A DNA stretch of 16,592 nt from Desulfobacterales bacterium (GCA_027037575.1 JALVZP010000014.1:1-16592), one strand, 5' to 3'. Counted from the stretch's first letter, positions 1-7,101 are shown. A program made the numbers and translations. Notes: generated from the sequence alone by a model not told the origin.

Positions 1-627
1 TGCCTGTACTGTCCCTACAAAAAGACCAAAAAAGAGATTGAGAAGAGGTGGTAGAAGGATACCATATACGAGATAAGAAACCACGATTATTATAATGGCT
101 CCACCCATTATATTTCCAAAGAGACGGAAAGAGATAGAAATGACCTTTGCAAGTTCACCAATTATATTCAAAGGAGCCATAAAAAATATGGGATCTAAAT
201 AGTCTTTTATGTACTGCTTCAGCCCCTTCTCTCTTATTCCTGCATATTGAGCAATAACAAATCCCATAATTCCCATACCAAGAGGGGTATTTAGATCCCT
301 CGTTGGTTCACAGAGCTTTGGAATTATTCCTAACCAGTTGGAAAGAAGGAGAAACATAAATAGTGCACATATAAGAGGAAAATATTTTTTTCCCAATCTT
401 TCACTCTCTAAGGTATCTATACAGAGATTATAAAATGCACTAACCAAAAGCTCTGCAACTACCTGAAATGGATTTGGAATAATACCCATATCTTTTTTTG
501 CAAGAATAGCAAATATAATAAGGGCAACCATTACAATCCATGTCATTATTATGGTCTTTACATTAAAGCTCAAAATAATTCCACCAAGTTTTACTTTTAG
601 CTGAAGTATCTTGGTAAAATCTTCCAT
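1..627 (-). CDS. atpB: F0F1 ATP synthase subunit a (AtpB), C-terminus cut by window edge
   Basis: Membrane subunit a of the F0 motor, which forms the proton (or sodium) half-channels facing the c-ring. 209 residues are visible and the frame is open to base 1, so the last helices are missing. My translation shows several hydrophobic helices and the family hallmark ISISFRLFGN in helix 5, where Arg168 corresponds to the essential arginine (Arg210 in E. coli). An earlier stretch around TPLGMGIMGF is also typical. The ATG at 625-627 is preceded by AGGAGAGGAAT, a good ribosome site. It lies 9 bases after the atpI stop and is third in an atpZ-atpI-atpB operon. Identification is firm; ion specificity cannot be judged from the visible part. 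Confidence 0.96.
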   Translation of the reverse strand, partial: MEDFTKILQLKVKLGGIILSFNVKTIIMTWIVMVALIIFAILAKKDMGIIPNPFQVVAELLVSAFYNLCIDTLESERLGKKYFPLICALFMFLLLSNWLGIIPKLCEPTRDLNTPLGMGIMGFVIAQYAGIREKGLKQYIKDYLDPIFFMAPLNIIGELAKVISISFRLFGNIMGGAIIIIVVSYLVYGILLPPLLNLFFGLFVGTVQA

Positions 628-636
628 ATTCCTCTC

Positions 637-1026
637 CTATGCCAAAACCCTCTTAATTATCACATAGTAAGCAAAAAGAACAATCTGTATAGAGAATATC
701 CCAATTATTGTTGAAACAAGATTAAATTGGATAGATTTTATTGCAATAATTATAGGAATAGCCAGTATGACATATCTTATCATAATAGAAGAAAAATAAA
801 CTGCTGTTGCTCTTTTTCTATCCTTTCCCATAGAAAATGGCATAGAGGCGTTTAAAAGAATAAAGTTTATAATGCTAAAGCATGTTCCTAAAAGGAATCC
901 CTTGGACACGGATTTATATCCCAAAAGAAAGGAAAACAGTGCAACAAGTGTTCCAATGAATAAAGTCCCTCCACATACCTTCTCTCTAAATTCTTTAAGA
1001 GTATCAGCTATCTCTTTCTTCTCCAT
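637..1026 (-). CDS. atpI: ATP synthase protein I family membrane protein (AtpI)
   Basis: Small integral membrane protein of 129 residues with about four hydrophobic helices, in the position (just before subunit a) where F0 operons encode the ATP synthase I family. Family members help assemble the c-ring or stabilise F0 and are poorly conserved, so the call rests on size, topology and context more than on motifs. The N-terminus is a short charged helix (residues 1-15) followed by membrane segments near 20-35, 42-60, 75-97 and 100-125. The ATG at 1024-1026 overlaps the end of atpZ by 19 bases, which suggests translational coupling. Confidence 0.85.
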   Translation of the reverse strand: MEKKEIADTLKEFREKVCGGTLFIGTLVALFSFLLGYKSVSKGFLLGTCFSIINFILLNASMPFSMGKDRKRATAVYFSSIMIRYVILAIPIIIAIKSIQFNLVSTIIGIFSIQIVLFAYYVIIKRVLA

Positions 1027-1271
1027 TTTCTCCTATCCTCTTCCAGTTCAAGTATTTGCCTATAAGCAGTATATCCTCCACCAATTATTCCAAGTATAAT
1101 AAATATTGTGGTAAATATACCCTTTATATGGAGCCACTTGTCTAAGTAATAGCCAATTGCAAAGCAGAACAGGATTGATCCAACTACTGTAAGTCCTAAT
1201 TGGGTTACCAGAATTACATATTCCATCCATCTATTATCATCCTTATCCTTCTTTAATATAATCTCTTTCAC
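1008..1271 (-). CDS. atpZ: AtpZ/AtpI-type F0 accessory protein
   Basis: An 87-residue protein with two membrane helices (about 18-42 and 50-68) and a very basic tail (EEDRRKWRRKR). The motif GYYLDKWL between the helices and GIIGGGYTAYR in the second helix are typical of the AtpZ (ATPase_gene1) family found first in bacterial atp operons. It is thought to act as an assembly factor or Mg/Ca-related accessory of F0. The annotated start is a GTG at 1269-1271. The purine-rich GAAGAGG lies directly against it, too close for an ideal ribosome site, so an internal ATG at codon 16 remains possible. First gene of the operon, read away from the divergent promoter region. Confidence 0.85.
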   Translation of the reverse strand: MKEIILKKDKDDNRWMEYVILVTQLGLTVVGSILFCFAIGYYLDKWLHIKGIFTTIFIILGIIGGGYTAYRQILELEEDRRKWRRKR

Positions 1272-1293
1272 CTCTTCATTTTTCGTCTTTGAG

Positions 1294-1322
1294 CGTATAT
1301 ATTTTTATTGTAAAATTGTCAA
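1294..1322 (-). promoter_or_regulatory. Candidate promoter for the atp operon
   Basis: On the minus strand a consensus TTGACA (1322-1317) is followed after 17 bases by TATACG (1299-1294), a fair -10 box. Transcription would begin about 15-20 bases before the atpZ GTG. Other -10 registers in the adjoining ATATATAC run are possible. Confidence 0.5.
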
Positions 1323-1341
1323 GCCTAATTTTTATTGTAAA
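1301..1341. repeat. Two-copy 14-bp direct repeat in the divergent promoter region
   Basis: ATTTTTATTGTAAA occurs exactly at 1301-1314 and again at 1328-1341, 27 bp apart. The copies bracket the -35 box of the minus-strand atp promoter. They could bind a regulator or simply reflect AT-rich composition. The copies have no other match that I noticed in the window. Confidence 0.6.
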
Positions 1342-1360
1342 CTATCCACAAACATCTATG

Positions 1361-1389
1361 TTGACAATAGAAAAGGAAGTATGTAAAAG
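1361..1389 (+). promoter_or_regulatory. Candidate promoter for the bTHX/radical SAM/heme operon
   Basis: A consensus TTGACA at 1361-1366 is followed after 17 bases by TAAAAG at 1384-1389, which matches four of six -10 positions. It lies about 30 bases before the TTG start of the bTHX gene and just ahead of its ribosome site. This is the only good candidate I see for the long plus-strand gene run. Confidence 0.5.
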
Positions 1390-1418
1390 CGAAAAAAATT
1401 TAGAAGGGGGTGTGAAAA

Positions 1419-1517
1419 TTGGGTAAAGGAGACAGAAAGACAAGAAGGGGAAAAATCTGGAGGGGAACTTATGGAAAATATAGGCCAAGAAAGAAGAAAA
1501 AGAAAAAAGAGGAATAA
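1419..1517 (+). CDS. Small ribosomal subunit protein bTHX
   Basis: A 32-residue, extremely basic protein that I recognise as bTHX, the tiny 30S protein first known from Thermus, which sits in the head of the small subunit among 16S rRNA helices. After the TTG start the translation runs GKGDRKTRRGKIWRGTYGKY and continues RPRKKKKKKEE. This matches almost residue for residue the Thermus protein as I remember it. The start is TTG at 1419-1421, with a strong ribosome site AAGGGGGTG at 1404-1412. The stop TAA ends 2 bases before the next ATG. The size and rare start make it easy to miss in automatic annotation. No other reading explains the conserved residues. Confidence 0.93.
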   Translation: MGKGDRKTRRGKIWRGTYGKYRPRKKKKKKEE

Positions 1518-1519
1518 GG

Positions 1520-2683
1520 ATGAATGCAAAAACCAATTTAAGCTTTGAGCTGGGACCAATAAGGCCTCCAAATGAGGCAAGAAGTCTTCTCCTTAGATTT
1601 ACCAGAAACTGCCCATGGAATCAGTGTCTTTTTTGCCCTGCATATAAGGGAAAAAAGTTTTCTCTAAGGAGCTTAGATGAAATAAAGAAAGATATTCAGG
1701 CAGCAAGAGATATTGCAGATGAAGTAAAGGAAGTATCCTGGAGATTAGGATATAGGGGAGAGGTAAATGATGAAGTAATAAGCTATATATTTGCGAAACC
1801 ACAATATAATGAATGCTATAGGATGGTTGCTATCTGGCTCTATTATGGAACTGGAGCAGTATTTCTTCAGGATGCAGACAATCTTCTTATGAAAACGGAT
1901 GATCTTGTTGAGGCATTGAGATTTCTGAGGGTAAAATTTCCAGAAATAACCAGAATAACTACCTATTCCAGGGCAAGGACAATTTACGCAAAAAAAACTG
2001 TTGATGCATTAAGGAGAATAAGGGAGGCAGGATTGGACAGGGTCCATATAGGACTTGAAAGCGGATATGATCCTGTTTTGAAATTTATGAGAAAAGGAGT
2101 TACTGCCCAGCAGCATATAGAGGCAGGGAAAAGGCTGATTGAAGCAGGAATGGAACTTTCCGAATATGTAATGCCAGGTCTTGGTGGAAAAAAATGGTGG
2201 AGGGAACATGCAATTGAGACTGCAAGGGTGCTAAATCAGATAAATCCTCACTTTATAAGGCTTAGAAGTCTCAGGATACCCAAAAGGGTTCCTCTTTATA
2301 AGAAGGTTGAATCAGGAGAGTTTGTTCCACTAACAGATGACGAAGTGGTAGAAGAAATAAGGCTTTTTATTGAAAACTTGGATGTAACAAGTACTGTAAC
2401 AAGTGATCATATAATGAATCTATTAGAGGAAGTAGAAGGGAAGATGCCAGAAGATAAAGAGAAGATGCTTGATGTCATAAGAAAATATCAGGAATTGGAT
2501 TTCTGTGACAGACTGATATACAGGGTTGGAAGAAGAGGTGCGACATACAGATCTACTGATGATCTAAAAAGAGATCCTGTAACATACAGAAAAATCAGGA
2601 ACTTTGTAAAAGAGATAAAGGAAAAGGAAGGGCTTGAGGCAGTAGAAAGGGTTATAAAAGAACTGGTAGATCAGTATGTCTGA
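1520..2683 (+). CDS. Radical SAM protein of unknown function
   Basis: A 387-residue radical SAM enzyme. The cluster-binding cysteines are C31, C36 and C39 in NCPWNQCLFC, so the spacing is Cx4CxxC and not the textbook Cx3CxxC. The same spacing is known in a group of uncharacterised radical SAM proteins (COG1032-like) that share the FTRNCPWN opening. Further family marks are VFLQDADNLLM (about 114-124) and RVHIGLESGYD (about 175-185). No cobalamin-binding domain or extra C-terminal cluster is apparent. The ATG lies 2 bases after the bTHX stop with GAGGA just upstream. The 3' end overlaps the siroheme gene by 8 bases, so it is co-transcribed with tetrapyrrole genes. A link to heme chemistry is only a guess. 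Confidence 0.85.
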   Translation: MNAKTNLSFELGPIRPPNEARSLLLRFTRNCPWNQCLFCPAYKGKKFSLRSLDEIKKDIQAARDIADEVKEVSWRLGYRGEVNDEVISYIFAKPQYNECYRMVAIWLYYGTGAVFLQDADNLLMKTDDLVEALRFLRVKFPEITRITTYSRARTIYAKKTVDALRRIREAGLDRVHIGLESGYDPVLKFMRKGVTAQQHIEAGKRLIEAGMELSEYVMPGLGGKKWWREHAIETARVLNQINPHFIRLRSLRIPKRVPLYKKVESGEFVPLTDDEVVEEIRLFIENLDVTSTVTSDHIMNLLEEVEGKMPEDKEKMLDVIRKYQELDFCDRLIYRVGRRGATYRSTDDLKRDPVTYRKIRNFVKEIKEKEGLEAVERVIKELVDQYV

Positions 2684-3299
2684 TTTTTATCCCATCTTTT
2701 TAAGAATCAAGAAAAGACCAGTCCTTGTTATTGGAGGAGGAAGGGTAGCAGAAAGAAAGATAAATTTACTTTTAGAATTTGAAGCAGAAATTTTTTTAGT
2801 AAGCAAAGAATTAACAAAGAGGCTCAAAGAATTAGTTGATAGAGGAGAGGTAAAATATCTGGGAAGGGATTTTTCAGTTGACTATTTAGATAATAAGCTC
2901 CTTGTAATTGTTGCCACAGATAATCCACTTTTTAATAAATATGTGGCTCAGGAGGCAGAGAAAAAAGGTATATTAATAAATGTGGTTGATCAACCAGCAG
3001 ATTGTAGTTTTATTGTTCCTTCTATCTTAAAAAAGGGGGATCTTATTATTGCCATATCTACTTCAGGAAAGAGCCCATTTTTGGCAAAAAAGATAAGAGA
3101 AGAGTTAGAATCCAAATTTGGCTCTGAATATAGAATATTTCTGGAAATCTTCTCTGCAATAAGAAGTATACTGATAGAATCAGGGAAGAATCAGAAAAAA
3201 GAAATACTTGAAAGACTTTATAATTCAGATATGCTAAATAAAATAAAGGAGAGAGATGTAGAAGGAATGGTAAAGATAATTAGTGATCTGATATGTTAG
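2676..3299 (+). CDS. Precorrin-2 dehydrogenase / sirohydrochlorin ferrochelatase (siroheme synthase N-terminal module)
   Basis: A 207-residue protein equal to the N-terminal half of CysG or to Met8p. It oxidises precorrin-2 to sirohydrochlorin with NAD and in many homologues inserts iron to give siroheme. The Rossmann loop VIGGGRVAERK lies at residues 18-28. NVVDQPADCSFIVPS (102-116) carries Asp105, matching the catalytic aspartate of CysG and Met8p. ISTSGKSP (127-134) is the conserved serine loop. The methyltransferase half is absent, so uroporphyrinogen methylation must come from a separate gene. Overlaps of 8 bases upstream and 7 bases downstream show tight coupling. This gene, a CcsA-like gene and hemA form an order seen in several anaerobic lineages. 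Confidence 0.92.
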   Translation: MSDFYPIFLRIKKRPVLVIGGGRVAERKINLLLEFEAEIFLVSKELTKRLKELVDRGEVKYLGRDFSVDYLDNKLLVIVATDNPLFNKYVAQEAEKKGILINVVDQPADCSFIVPSILKKGDLIIAISTSGKSPFLAKKIREELESKFGSEYRIFLEIFSAIRSILIESGKNQKKEILERLYNSDMLNKIKERDVEGMVKIISDLIC

Positions 3300-4132
3300 G
3301 GCATATCCTTTTTAAGATAGCAATATTTTGCTATATACTTGCATCTGCGTCACTTATTGTCTACATAATCAAACAAGAGAACAGGCTTTTTAAAACAGGC
3401 ATTTTGTCTTTAATATCTGCCTTCTTTTTCCATACCATCTTTTTGATGTATGGATACTACATTTTGGGCACAGCTCCTGTTCTTGATTTTAGATCTGCAC
3501 TCTCTTTTTTTTCCTGGAGCATAATGCTTGTATATTTCTTTATCTATCTAAGATTCAAATCAAAAATCTTGGGGGCATTTGTTGCCCCATTTTGCAGCTT
3601 TCTTATGATCAGCTCCTCTTTTTTTCCTATGTCAAAGGCCCCAGTAAAACCTATATTCAAGACAGTATGGCTTACTATACATGTCCTCACAACATTTCTT
3701 GGAAATGCACTCTTTGCTATAGCATTTATTGCATCAATCCTTTATCTACTTCAAGATCATTACATAAAACATAAAAAATTAAGTTTCCTTTATAAAAGGC
3801 TCCCATCCCTTACTACCTTAGATAATATAAATCATTATGCCCTTGTATATGGATTCCCATTTTTAAGTGCTGGAATAATAACTGGTGCTATATATGCACA
3901 GATTGCATTTGGAAGATACTGGCAGTGGGATCCAAAAGAGGTATGGTCTCTTATTACATGGCTTCTTTATGCTGCACTTATACATGAAAGGATAGCAGTT
4001 GGATGGAAAGGGAGAAAAGCCGCAATTATGTCTGTTATATGCTTTCTTGTTCTGGGATTCAGCTTCTTAGGAACGAGTCTATGGATAAAAGGATATCATA
4101 ATTTAAAGAATCTCGGGACAATAGGATCATAA
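3293..4132 (+). CDS. CcsA/HemX-like cytochrome c assembly family membrane protein
   Basis: A 279-residue protein with about eight membrane helices. GRYWQWDPKEVWSLITWLLY (207-226) is the tryptophan-rich WWD-type loop that binds heme in the CcsA/CcmC/CcmF family. Candidate axial histidines are H47, H130 (LTIH) and H231 (LIHER). The length and the place directly before hemA match HemX, known in Bacillus to influence HemA levels, but the same fold serves as CcsA in system II cytochrome c assembly. No CcsB/ResB partner is in the window, so I favour a HemX-like or heme-handling role without excluding cytochrome assembly. The ATG overlaps the siroheme gene by 7 bases and the stop is 1 base from hemA. 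Confidence 0.85.
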   Translation: MLGHILFKIAIFCYILASASLIVYIIKQENRLFKTGILSLISAFFFHTIFLMYGYYILGTAPVLDFRSALSFFSWSIMLVYFFIYLRFKSKILGAFVAPFCSFLMISSSFFPMSKAPVKPIFKTVWLTIHVLTTFLGNALFAIAFIASILYLLQDHYIKHKKLSFLYKRLPSLTTLDNINHYALVYGFPFLSAGIITGAIYAQIAFGRYWQWDPKEVWSLITWLLYAALIHERIAVGWKGRKAAIMSVICFLVLGFSFLGTSLWIKGYHNLKNLGTIGS

Positions 4133-4133
4133 G

Positions 4134-5435
4134 ATGAAGATCTTAAATATAGGAATGAATCATAAAACAGCACCTGTAGAGATAAGGGAAAGGCTTGCAT
4201 CTAAGGAAGTTCTTGAAGATCTTGTAAAGATTGAGTCCATAAAAGAGGCCATGTATGTTTTAACCTGCAATAGGGTAGAGGCAATAGTTATTACAGAAAA
4301 TGAAGAGGAAACAAAAAAGGCAATAATATCTTTTTTATGCAGACTTGGAGATATAAGTAAAGAAAAGATATTGAATTTTATTTATGTTTATAGAGACCTG
4401 GATGCGGTAAAACATGTCTTTAAAGTAGCCTCAAGCCTCGATTCTATGGTTATTGGAGAACCACAGATATTAGGTCAGATAAAGGATTCATATAGACAGG
4501 CAGTGGAAAAAAGAACTACAGGTCCTGTAATAAATGCTCTTATGCATAGGACATTTCATGTAGCAAAGAAAGTAAGGACAGAAACAGGGATATGTGAGTC
4601 TGCAGTCAGTGTAAGTTATGCAGCAGTTGAGCTTGCAAAAAAGATATTTGAAACACTTTCTGACAAAAAGGTCCTCTTAGTTGGTGCAGGAGAGATGTCA
4701 GAGCTTACAGCAAGGCATCTTGTATCACAGGGGGCAAAGGAGGTCCTGGTAGCTAATAGGACATTTGAAAAGGCAATAGAGCTTGCATCCAGATTTAATT
4801 CTTATGCTATCTCCTTTGATGAGATCCCTATTTACTTAGAAGAGGTAGACATTGTTATTACCTCTACTGCATCTCCAAGTTATATTATTACAAAGGATAT
4901 GCTTAAAGGTATAGAAAGAAAAAGGAGAAATAGGCCTCTTTTCTTTATAGATATAGCAGTCCCAAGAGATGTAGATCCAGATGTAAACAGCTTAGACAAC
5001 ATTTATCTATACGATATTGATGATCTTAAAGGGGTTGTTCAGGCAAATTTAGAGCAGAGAAAAAAAGAGGCAAAGAAGGCAGAAAGGATAATAGAAGAGG
5101 AGGTTATTAAGTTTGGAAAATGGCTTAAGCAATTGGATATTGTCCCAACTATAATATCTTTAAAAAATAAGGCCTACTCTATTGTGGAAAAAGAGATGAG
5201 GAGAAGTCAGTCCAAGTTAAAGGATCTGAGTCCTGAACAAAAAAAGGCAATATCTATTCTTTGTAAATCCATTGCAGAAAAGCTTATAAATGATCCCATA
5301 ATATTTCTCAAAAGCAAGGCAGGACGCCCCTCTTTAAATACCTATCTGGATTTTACAAAAAAGCTATTCAAATTGGATGAACAGCAAGGAGAAGAATATA
5401 ATGAGGATACCAGACATAAATTCAATAATAGATGA
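4134..5435 (+). CDS. hemA: Glutamyl-tRNA reductase (HemA)
   Basis: First committed enzyme of C5 tetrapyrrole synthesis. It reduces glutamyl-tRNA(Glu) to glutamate-1-semialdehyde with NADPH. The 433-residue length is normal. The N-terminus MKILNIGMNHKTAPVEIRER is diagnostic. Cys45 in YVLTCNRVEA is the catalytic nucleophile. GEPQILGQIKDSYRQA lies near residue 108, and the NADPH loop VGAGEMSELTARHL begins near 183. The C-terminal helical dimerisation domain (about 310-425) is present. The last 35 bases overlap moaE when the better moaE start is used. It supplies ALA for the heme and siroheme products of the neighbouring genes. Confidence 0.97.
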   Translation: MKILNIGMNHKTAPVEIRERLASKEVLEDLVKIESIKEAMYVLTCNRVEAIVITENEEETKKAIISFLCRLGDISKEKILNFIYVYRDLDAVKHVFKVASSLDSMVIGEPQILGQIKDSYRQAVEKRTTGPVINALMHRTFHVAKKVRTETGICESAVSVSYAAVELAKKIFETLSDKKVLLVGAGEMSELTARHLVSQGAKEVLVANRTFEKAIELASRFNSYAISFDEIPIYLEEVDIVITSTASPSYIITKDMLKGIERKRRNRPLFFIDIAVPRDVDPDVNSLDNIYLYDIDDLKGVVQANLEQRKKEAKKAERIIEEEVIKFGKWLKQLDIVPTIISLKNKAYSIVEKEMRRSQSKLKDLSPEQKKAISILCKSIAEKLINDPIIFLKSKAGRPSLNTYLDFTKKLFKLDEQQGEEYNEDTRHKFNNR

Positions 5436-5754
5436 GATCAGGAAAGATGAGAGGATTGGAATAATTGCATCCCATATAGGAATTGTAAAGGGGTACTCTC
5501 AGGATGGGAAGAAGATAAAGGCATTAGAGATCTCTTTTGATAAAGAAAAAATAAAAACGATTGTAAATAAGATAAAAGAACAAGAATCTATCTTAGATGT
5601 AAAGGTAAAATTAAATGAAGGCAGATTAAATGTGGGAAATTGGGTAATGATAGTTATGATTGCAGGTGAGGTAAGGGATAAAGTATTTCCGGCACTTTTT
5701 GAGATGGTAGATATGATAAAGAAGGAGGCAACGAGGAAAAAGGAGATATACTAA
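5401..5754 (+). CDS. moaE: MoaE-family protein (molybdopterin synthase large subunit), divergent
   Basis: 117 residues from the ATG at 5401, which has AAGGAG at 5386-5391. An upstream in-frame ATG at 5377 lacks a ribosome site and would add eight residues. MoaE receives sulfur from the MoaD C-terminus and converts cyclic pyranopterin monophosphate to molybdopterin. The similarity follows the family along its length: a GxVK loop at 27-30 (GTVR in most), KIKALEISFD at 38-47, EGRLNVGN at 73-80, and an end DMIKKEATRKKE. K107 and K114 there fall where the catalytic Lys119 and Lys126 of the E. coli protein align. It is shorter than usual (about 150), and the HR pair before the GRL motif is missing. 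No moaD is adjacent. Placement directly before moaC supports the call. Confidence 0.75.
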   Translation: MRIPDINSIIDEIRKDERIGIIASHIGIVKGYSQDGKKIKALEISFDKEKIKTIVNKIKEQESILDVKVKLNEGRLNVGNWVMIVMIAGEVRDKVFPALFEMVDMIKKEATRKKEIY

Positions 5755-6188
5755 TGGGAATGGTAAATGTAGGAAGGAAGGATATTATAAAAAGATATGC
5801 AGAGGCAAAGGGGAAGATAATTCTCAGGCCTGATACACTGAAGAATATAAAGGAAGGGAAAATAGAAAAAGGAGATCCATTTGCTGTAGCAGAGATAGCA
5901 GGAATAAATGCAGCAAAGCAGACTCATCTCCTTATTCCATTCTGCCATCAGATACCTTTAGATCATGTAGATGTTGGCTTTTCTATAAAGGAGGATGGAA
6001 TAGAGGCTATATGCACAGTTTCTGCTGAGGCAAAGACAGGTGTAGAGATGGAAGCAATAGTGGGAGTATCTATTGCACTAAATACCATATGGGATATGGT
6101 GAAATATCTGGAAAAGGATGAAGATGGGCAATATCCTCATACAAGGATAGAAGCCATCCAGGTAACTTTAAAAAAGAAAGGAGATTGA
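5754..6188 (+). CDS. moaC: Cyclic pyranopterin monophosphate synthase (MoaC)
   Basis: Converts the MoaA product 3',8-cyclo-7,8-dihydro-GTP to cyclic pyranopterin monophosphate, the second step of molybdenum/tungsten cofactor synthesis. All hallmark segments are present in the 144 residues: MVNVGRKD at the start, KGDPFAVAEIAGINAAKQT (about 39-57), LIPFCHQIPLDH with the catalytic histidine, KTGVEMEAIVGVSIA with both glutamates, and TIWDMVKYLEKD with the catalytic Asp and Lys. It lacks roughly ten residues at the N-terminus relative to the E. coli enzyme, which is common. The start ATG shares one base with the moaE stop (TAATG). A second ATG six bases later is also possible. It probably serves the tungsten enzyme encoded on the other strand. 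Confidence 0.97.
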   Translation: MGMVNVGRKDIIKRYAEAKGKIILRPDTLKNIKEGKIEKGDPFAVAEIAGINAAKQTHLLIPFCHQIPLDHVDVGFSIKEDGIEAICTVSAEAKTGVEMEAIVGVSIALNTIWDMVKYLEKDEDGQYPHTRIEAIQVTLKKKGD

Positions 6189-6189
6189 G

Positions 6190-6858
6190 GTGAAATATAT
6201 TTTGTTTTTGCTTATTTTTTTGCTTATAGTCTGTAACTGCTTTGCAGAAGAAGAAATAGGATATGTTACAGATTCCTTTAAGGTAACTCTCAGAGCAGGC
6301 CCGGGGATAGACTACAGGATAATTGCCCTTCTTTCTTCTGGAGAGCCCGTAAGGATCATTTCTCAGAATGGAAATTGGACAAAGGTAGTTCCCTTAGATC
6401 CACGGCATAAAAACATGGAGGGATGGATGCTTACCAGGTTTATTATGAAAAGAAGGCCTTATAAGAGCATAGTTGAATCACTTAAAAAGGAAAATATTGG
6501 CCTAAAAAAAGAGGTATCACAGTTAAAGAATCAATTAAATGAAATGACAAAAAATAATGAGGAACTAACAAAAAAGTTGGAAGAGATTTCTCAAAAATAT
6601 GAGGACATAAAGACCAAATATGAGGTTCTAAAAAGGGATTCCTCAGATTTTTTAAATTTGAAGAAAAGGTTTGGAGAAACGAAAAAAGAGCTTGAAAGAT
6701 TAAAGGAAATGGCTATGAAATTGAGGAAGGAAAATGAGTTTTTGAAGAAGACACATGCCCATAAGTATCTCTTGACAGGTGCATTTATCCTGTTTTCTGG
6801 AATAATACTTGGCCTCATTCTTGGAAGAAGGAAGAGAAGATCTATTTATTATAGTTGA
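6190..6858 (+). CDS. SH3b-domain, coiled-coil, membrane-anchored protein (YgiM-like)
   Basis: 222 residues with a clear modular plan. A signal peptide (1-19, probable cleavage after CFA) is followed by a bacterial SH3 domain (about 24-85, with VTLRAGPGIDYRIIALL and EGWMLTRFI). A long charged coiled coil (about 93-185) and a single C-terminal membrane helix (about 193-211) then lead to a basic cytoplasmic tail. This is the architecture of the SH3-and-anchor family (YgiM in E. coli), whose molecular role is not known. It would sit in the periplasm tethered to the inner membrane, perhaps near peptidoglycan. The start is a GTG at 6190-6192 with AAAGGAG six bases upstream, and it follows moaC by one base. 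No lipobox is present. The link to the cofactor genes appears only positional. Confidence 0.82.
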   Translation: MKYILFLLIFLLIVCNCFAEEEIGYVTDSFKVTLRAGPGIDYRIIALLSSGEPVRIISQNGNWTKVVPLDPRHKNMEGWMLTRFIMKRRPYKSIVESLKKENIGLKKEVSQLKNQLNEMTKNNEELTKKLEEISQKYEDIKTKYEVLKRDSSDFLNLKKRFGETKKELERLKEMAMKLRKENEFLKKTHAHKYLLTGAFILFSGIILGLILGRRKRRSIYYS

Positions 6859-6883
6859 CATGTAGCTATTATGTAGCTAAGCT
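6855..6883 (+). promoter_or_regulatory. Possible promoter with tandem ATGTAGCTA repeats
   Basis: TTGACA (6855-6860) overlaps the stop of the SH3 gene, and TAAGCT (6878-6883), a weak -10, follows after 17 bases. ATGTAGCTA occurs twice at 6860-6868 and 6871-6879, exactly 11 bases apart, one helical turn. This 53-base gap (6859-6911) is the only sizeable one in the plus-strand run after 1520, so a separate promoter for the DUF2080 and GNAT genes is reasonable but weakly supported. Confidence 0.35.
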
Positions 6884-6911
6884 TTATTTAAAAAATCAGA
6901 AAGGGTAGGAT

Positions 6912-7100
6912 ATGCCAAAGAAGAAAAAGGAAAGGGCAGTAAAGATAGAAGAAATAAGTGCACCTAAGCATAAGGTAAAGTTTGAGGTATATGGAGAAGA
7001 GATGGTAGAAAAGCTTGTAAAGCAGAGTGGGAATTGCGGAAGAGTATATCTTCCTCCTGATTGGGTAGGAAAGAGAGTAAAGATAATCAGGATAGACTGA
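6912..7100 (+). CDS. DUF2080-type small protein (transposase-associated family), no transposase nearby
   Basis: A 62-residue basic protein. The first ten residues are lysine rich (MPKKKKERAV), and the second half VKQSGNCGRVYLPPDWVGKR is the signature of the DUF2080 family. In archaea this family is often encoded beside or within transposase genes, and it resembles a single AbrB/SpoVT-like swapped-hairpin unit. DNA binding is plausible but unproven. No transposase, inverted repeat or target duplication is visible around it. The usual SGNSGR reads SGNCGR here, with Cys43 in the turn. A ribosome site AAAGGGTAGG lies at about 6900-6908. It ends one base before the GNAT gene, so the two are likely co-translated. 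Confidence 0.75.
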   Translation: MPKKKKERAVKIEEISAPKHKVKFEVYGEEMVEKLVKQSGNCGRVYLPPDWVGKRVKIIRID

Positions 7101-7101
7101 G

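Noticed and set aside
1361..1426. A 21-codon TTG-started reading frame before the bTHX gene
   Set aside because: It begins inside the -35 box, has no ribosome site, encodes nothing recognisable and overlaps bTHX in another frame.
5377..5400. Upstream ATG as the moaE start
   Set aside because: No ribosome site precedes it. The ATG at 5401 has AAGGAG at the right distance and begins where the family similarity begins.
6859..7100. Insertion sequence remnant around the DUF2080 gene
   Set aside because: No transposase, terminal inverted repeats or target-site duplication can be seen. The gene is intact and tightly coupled to the GNAT gene.
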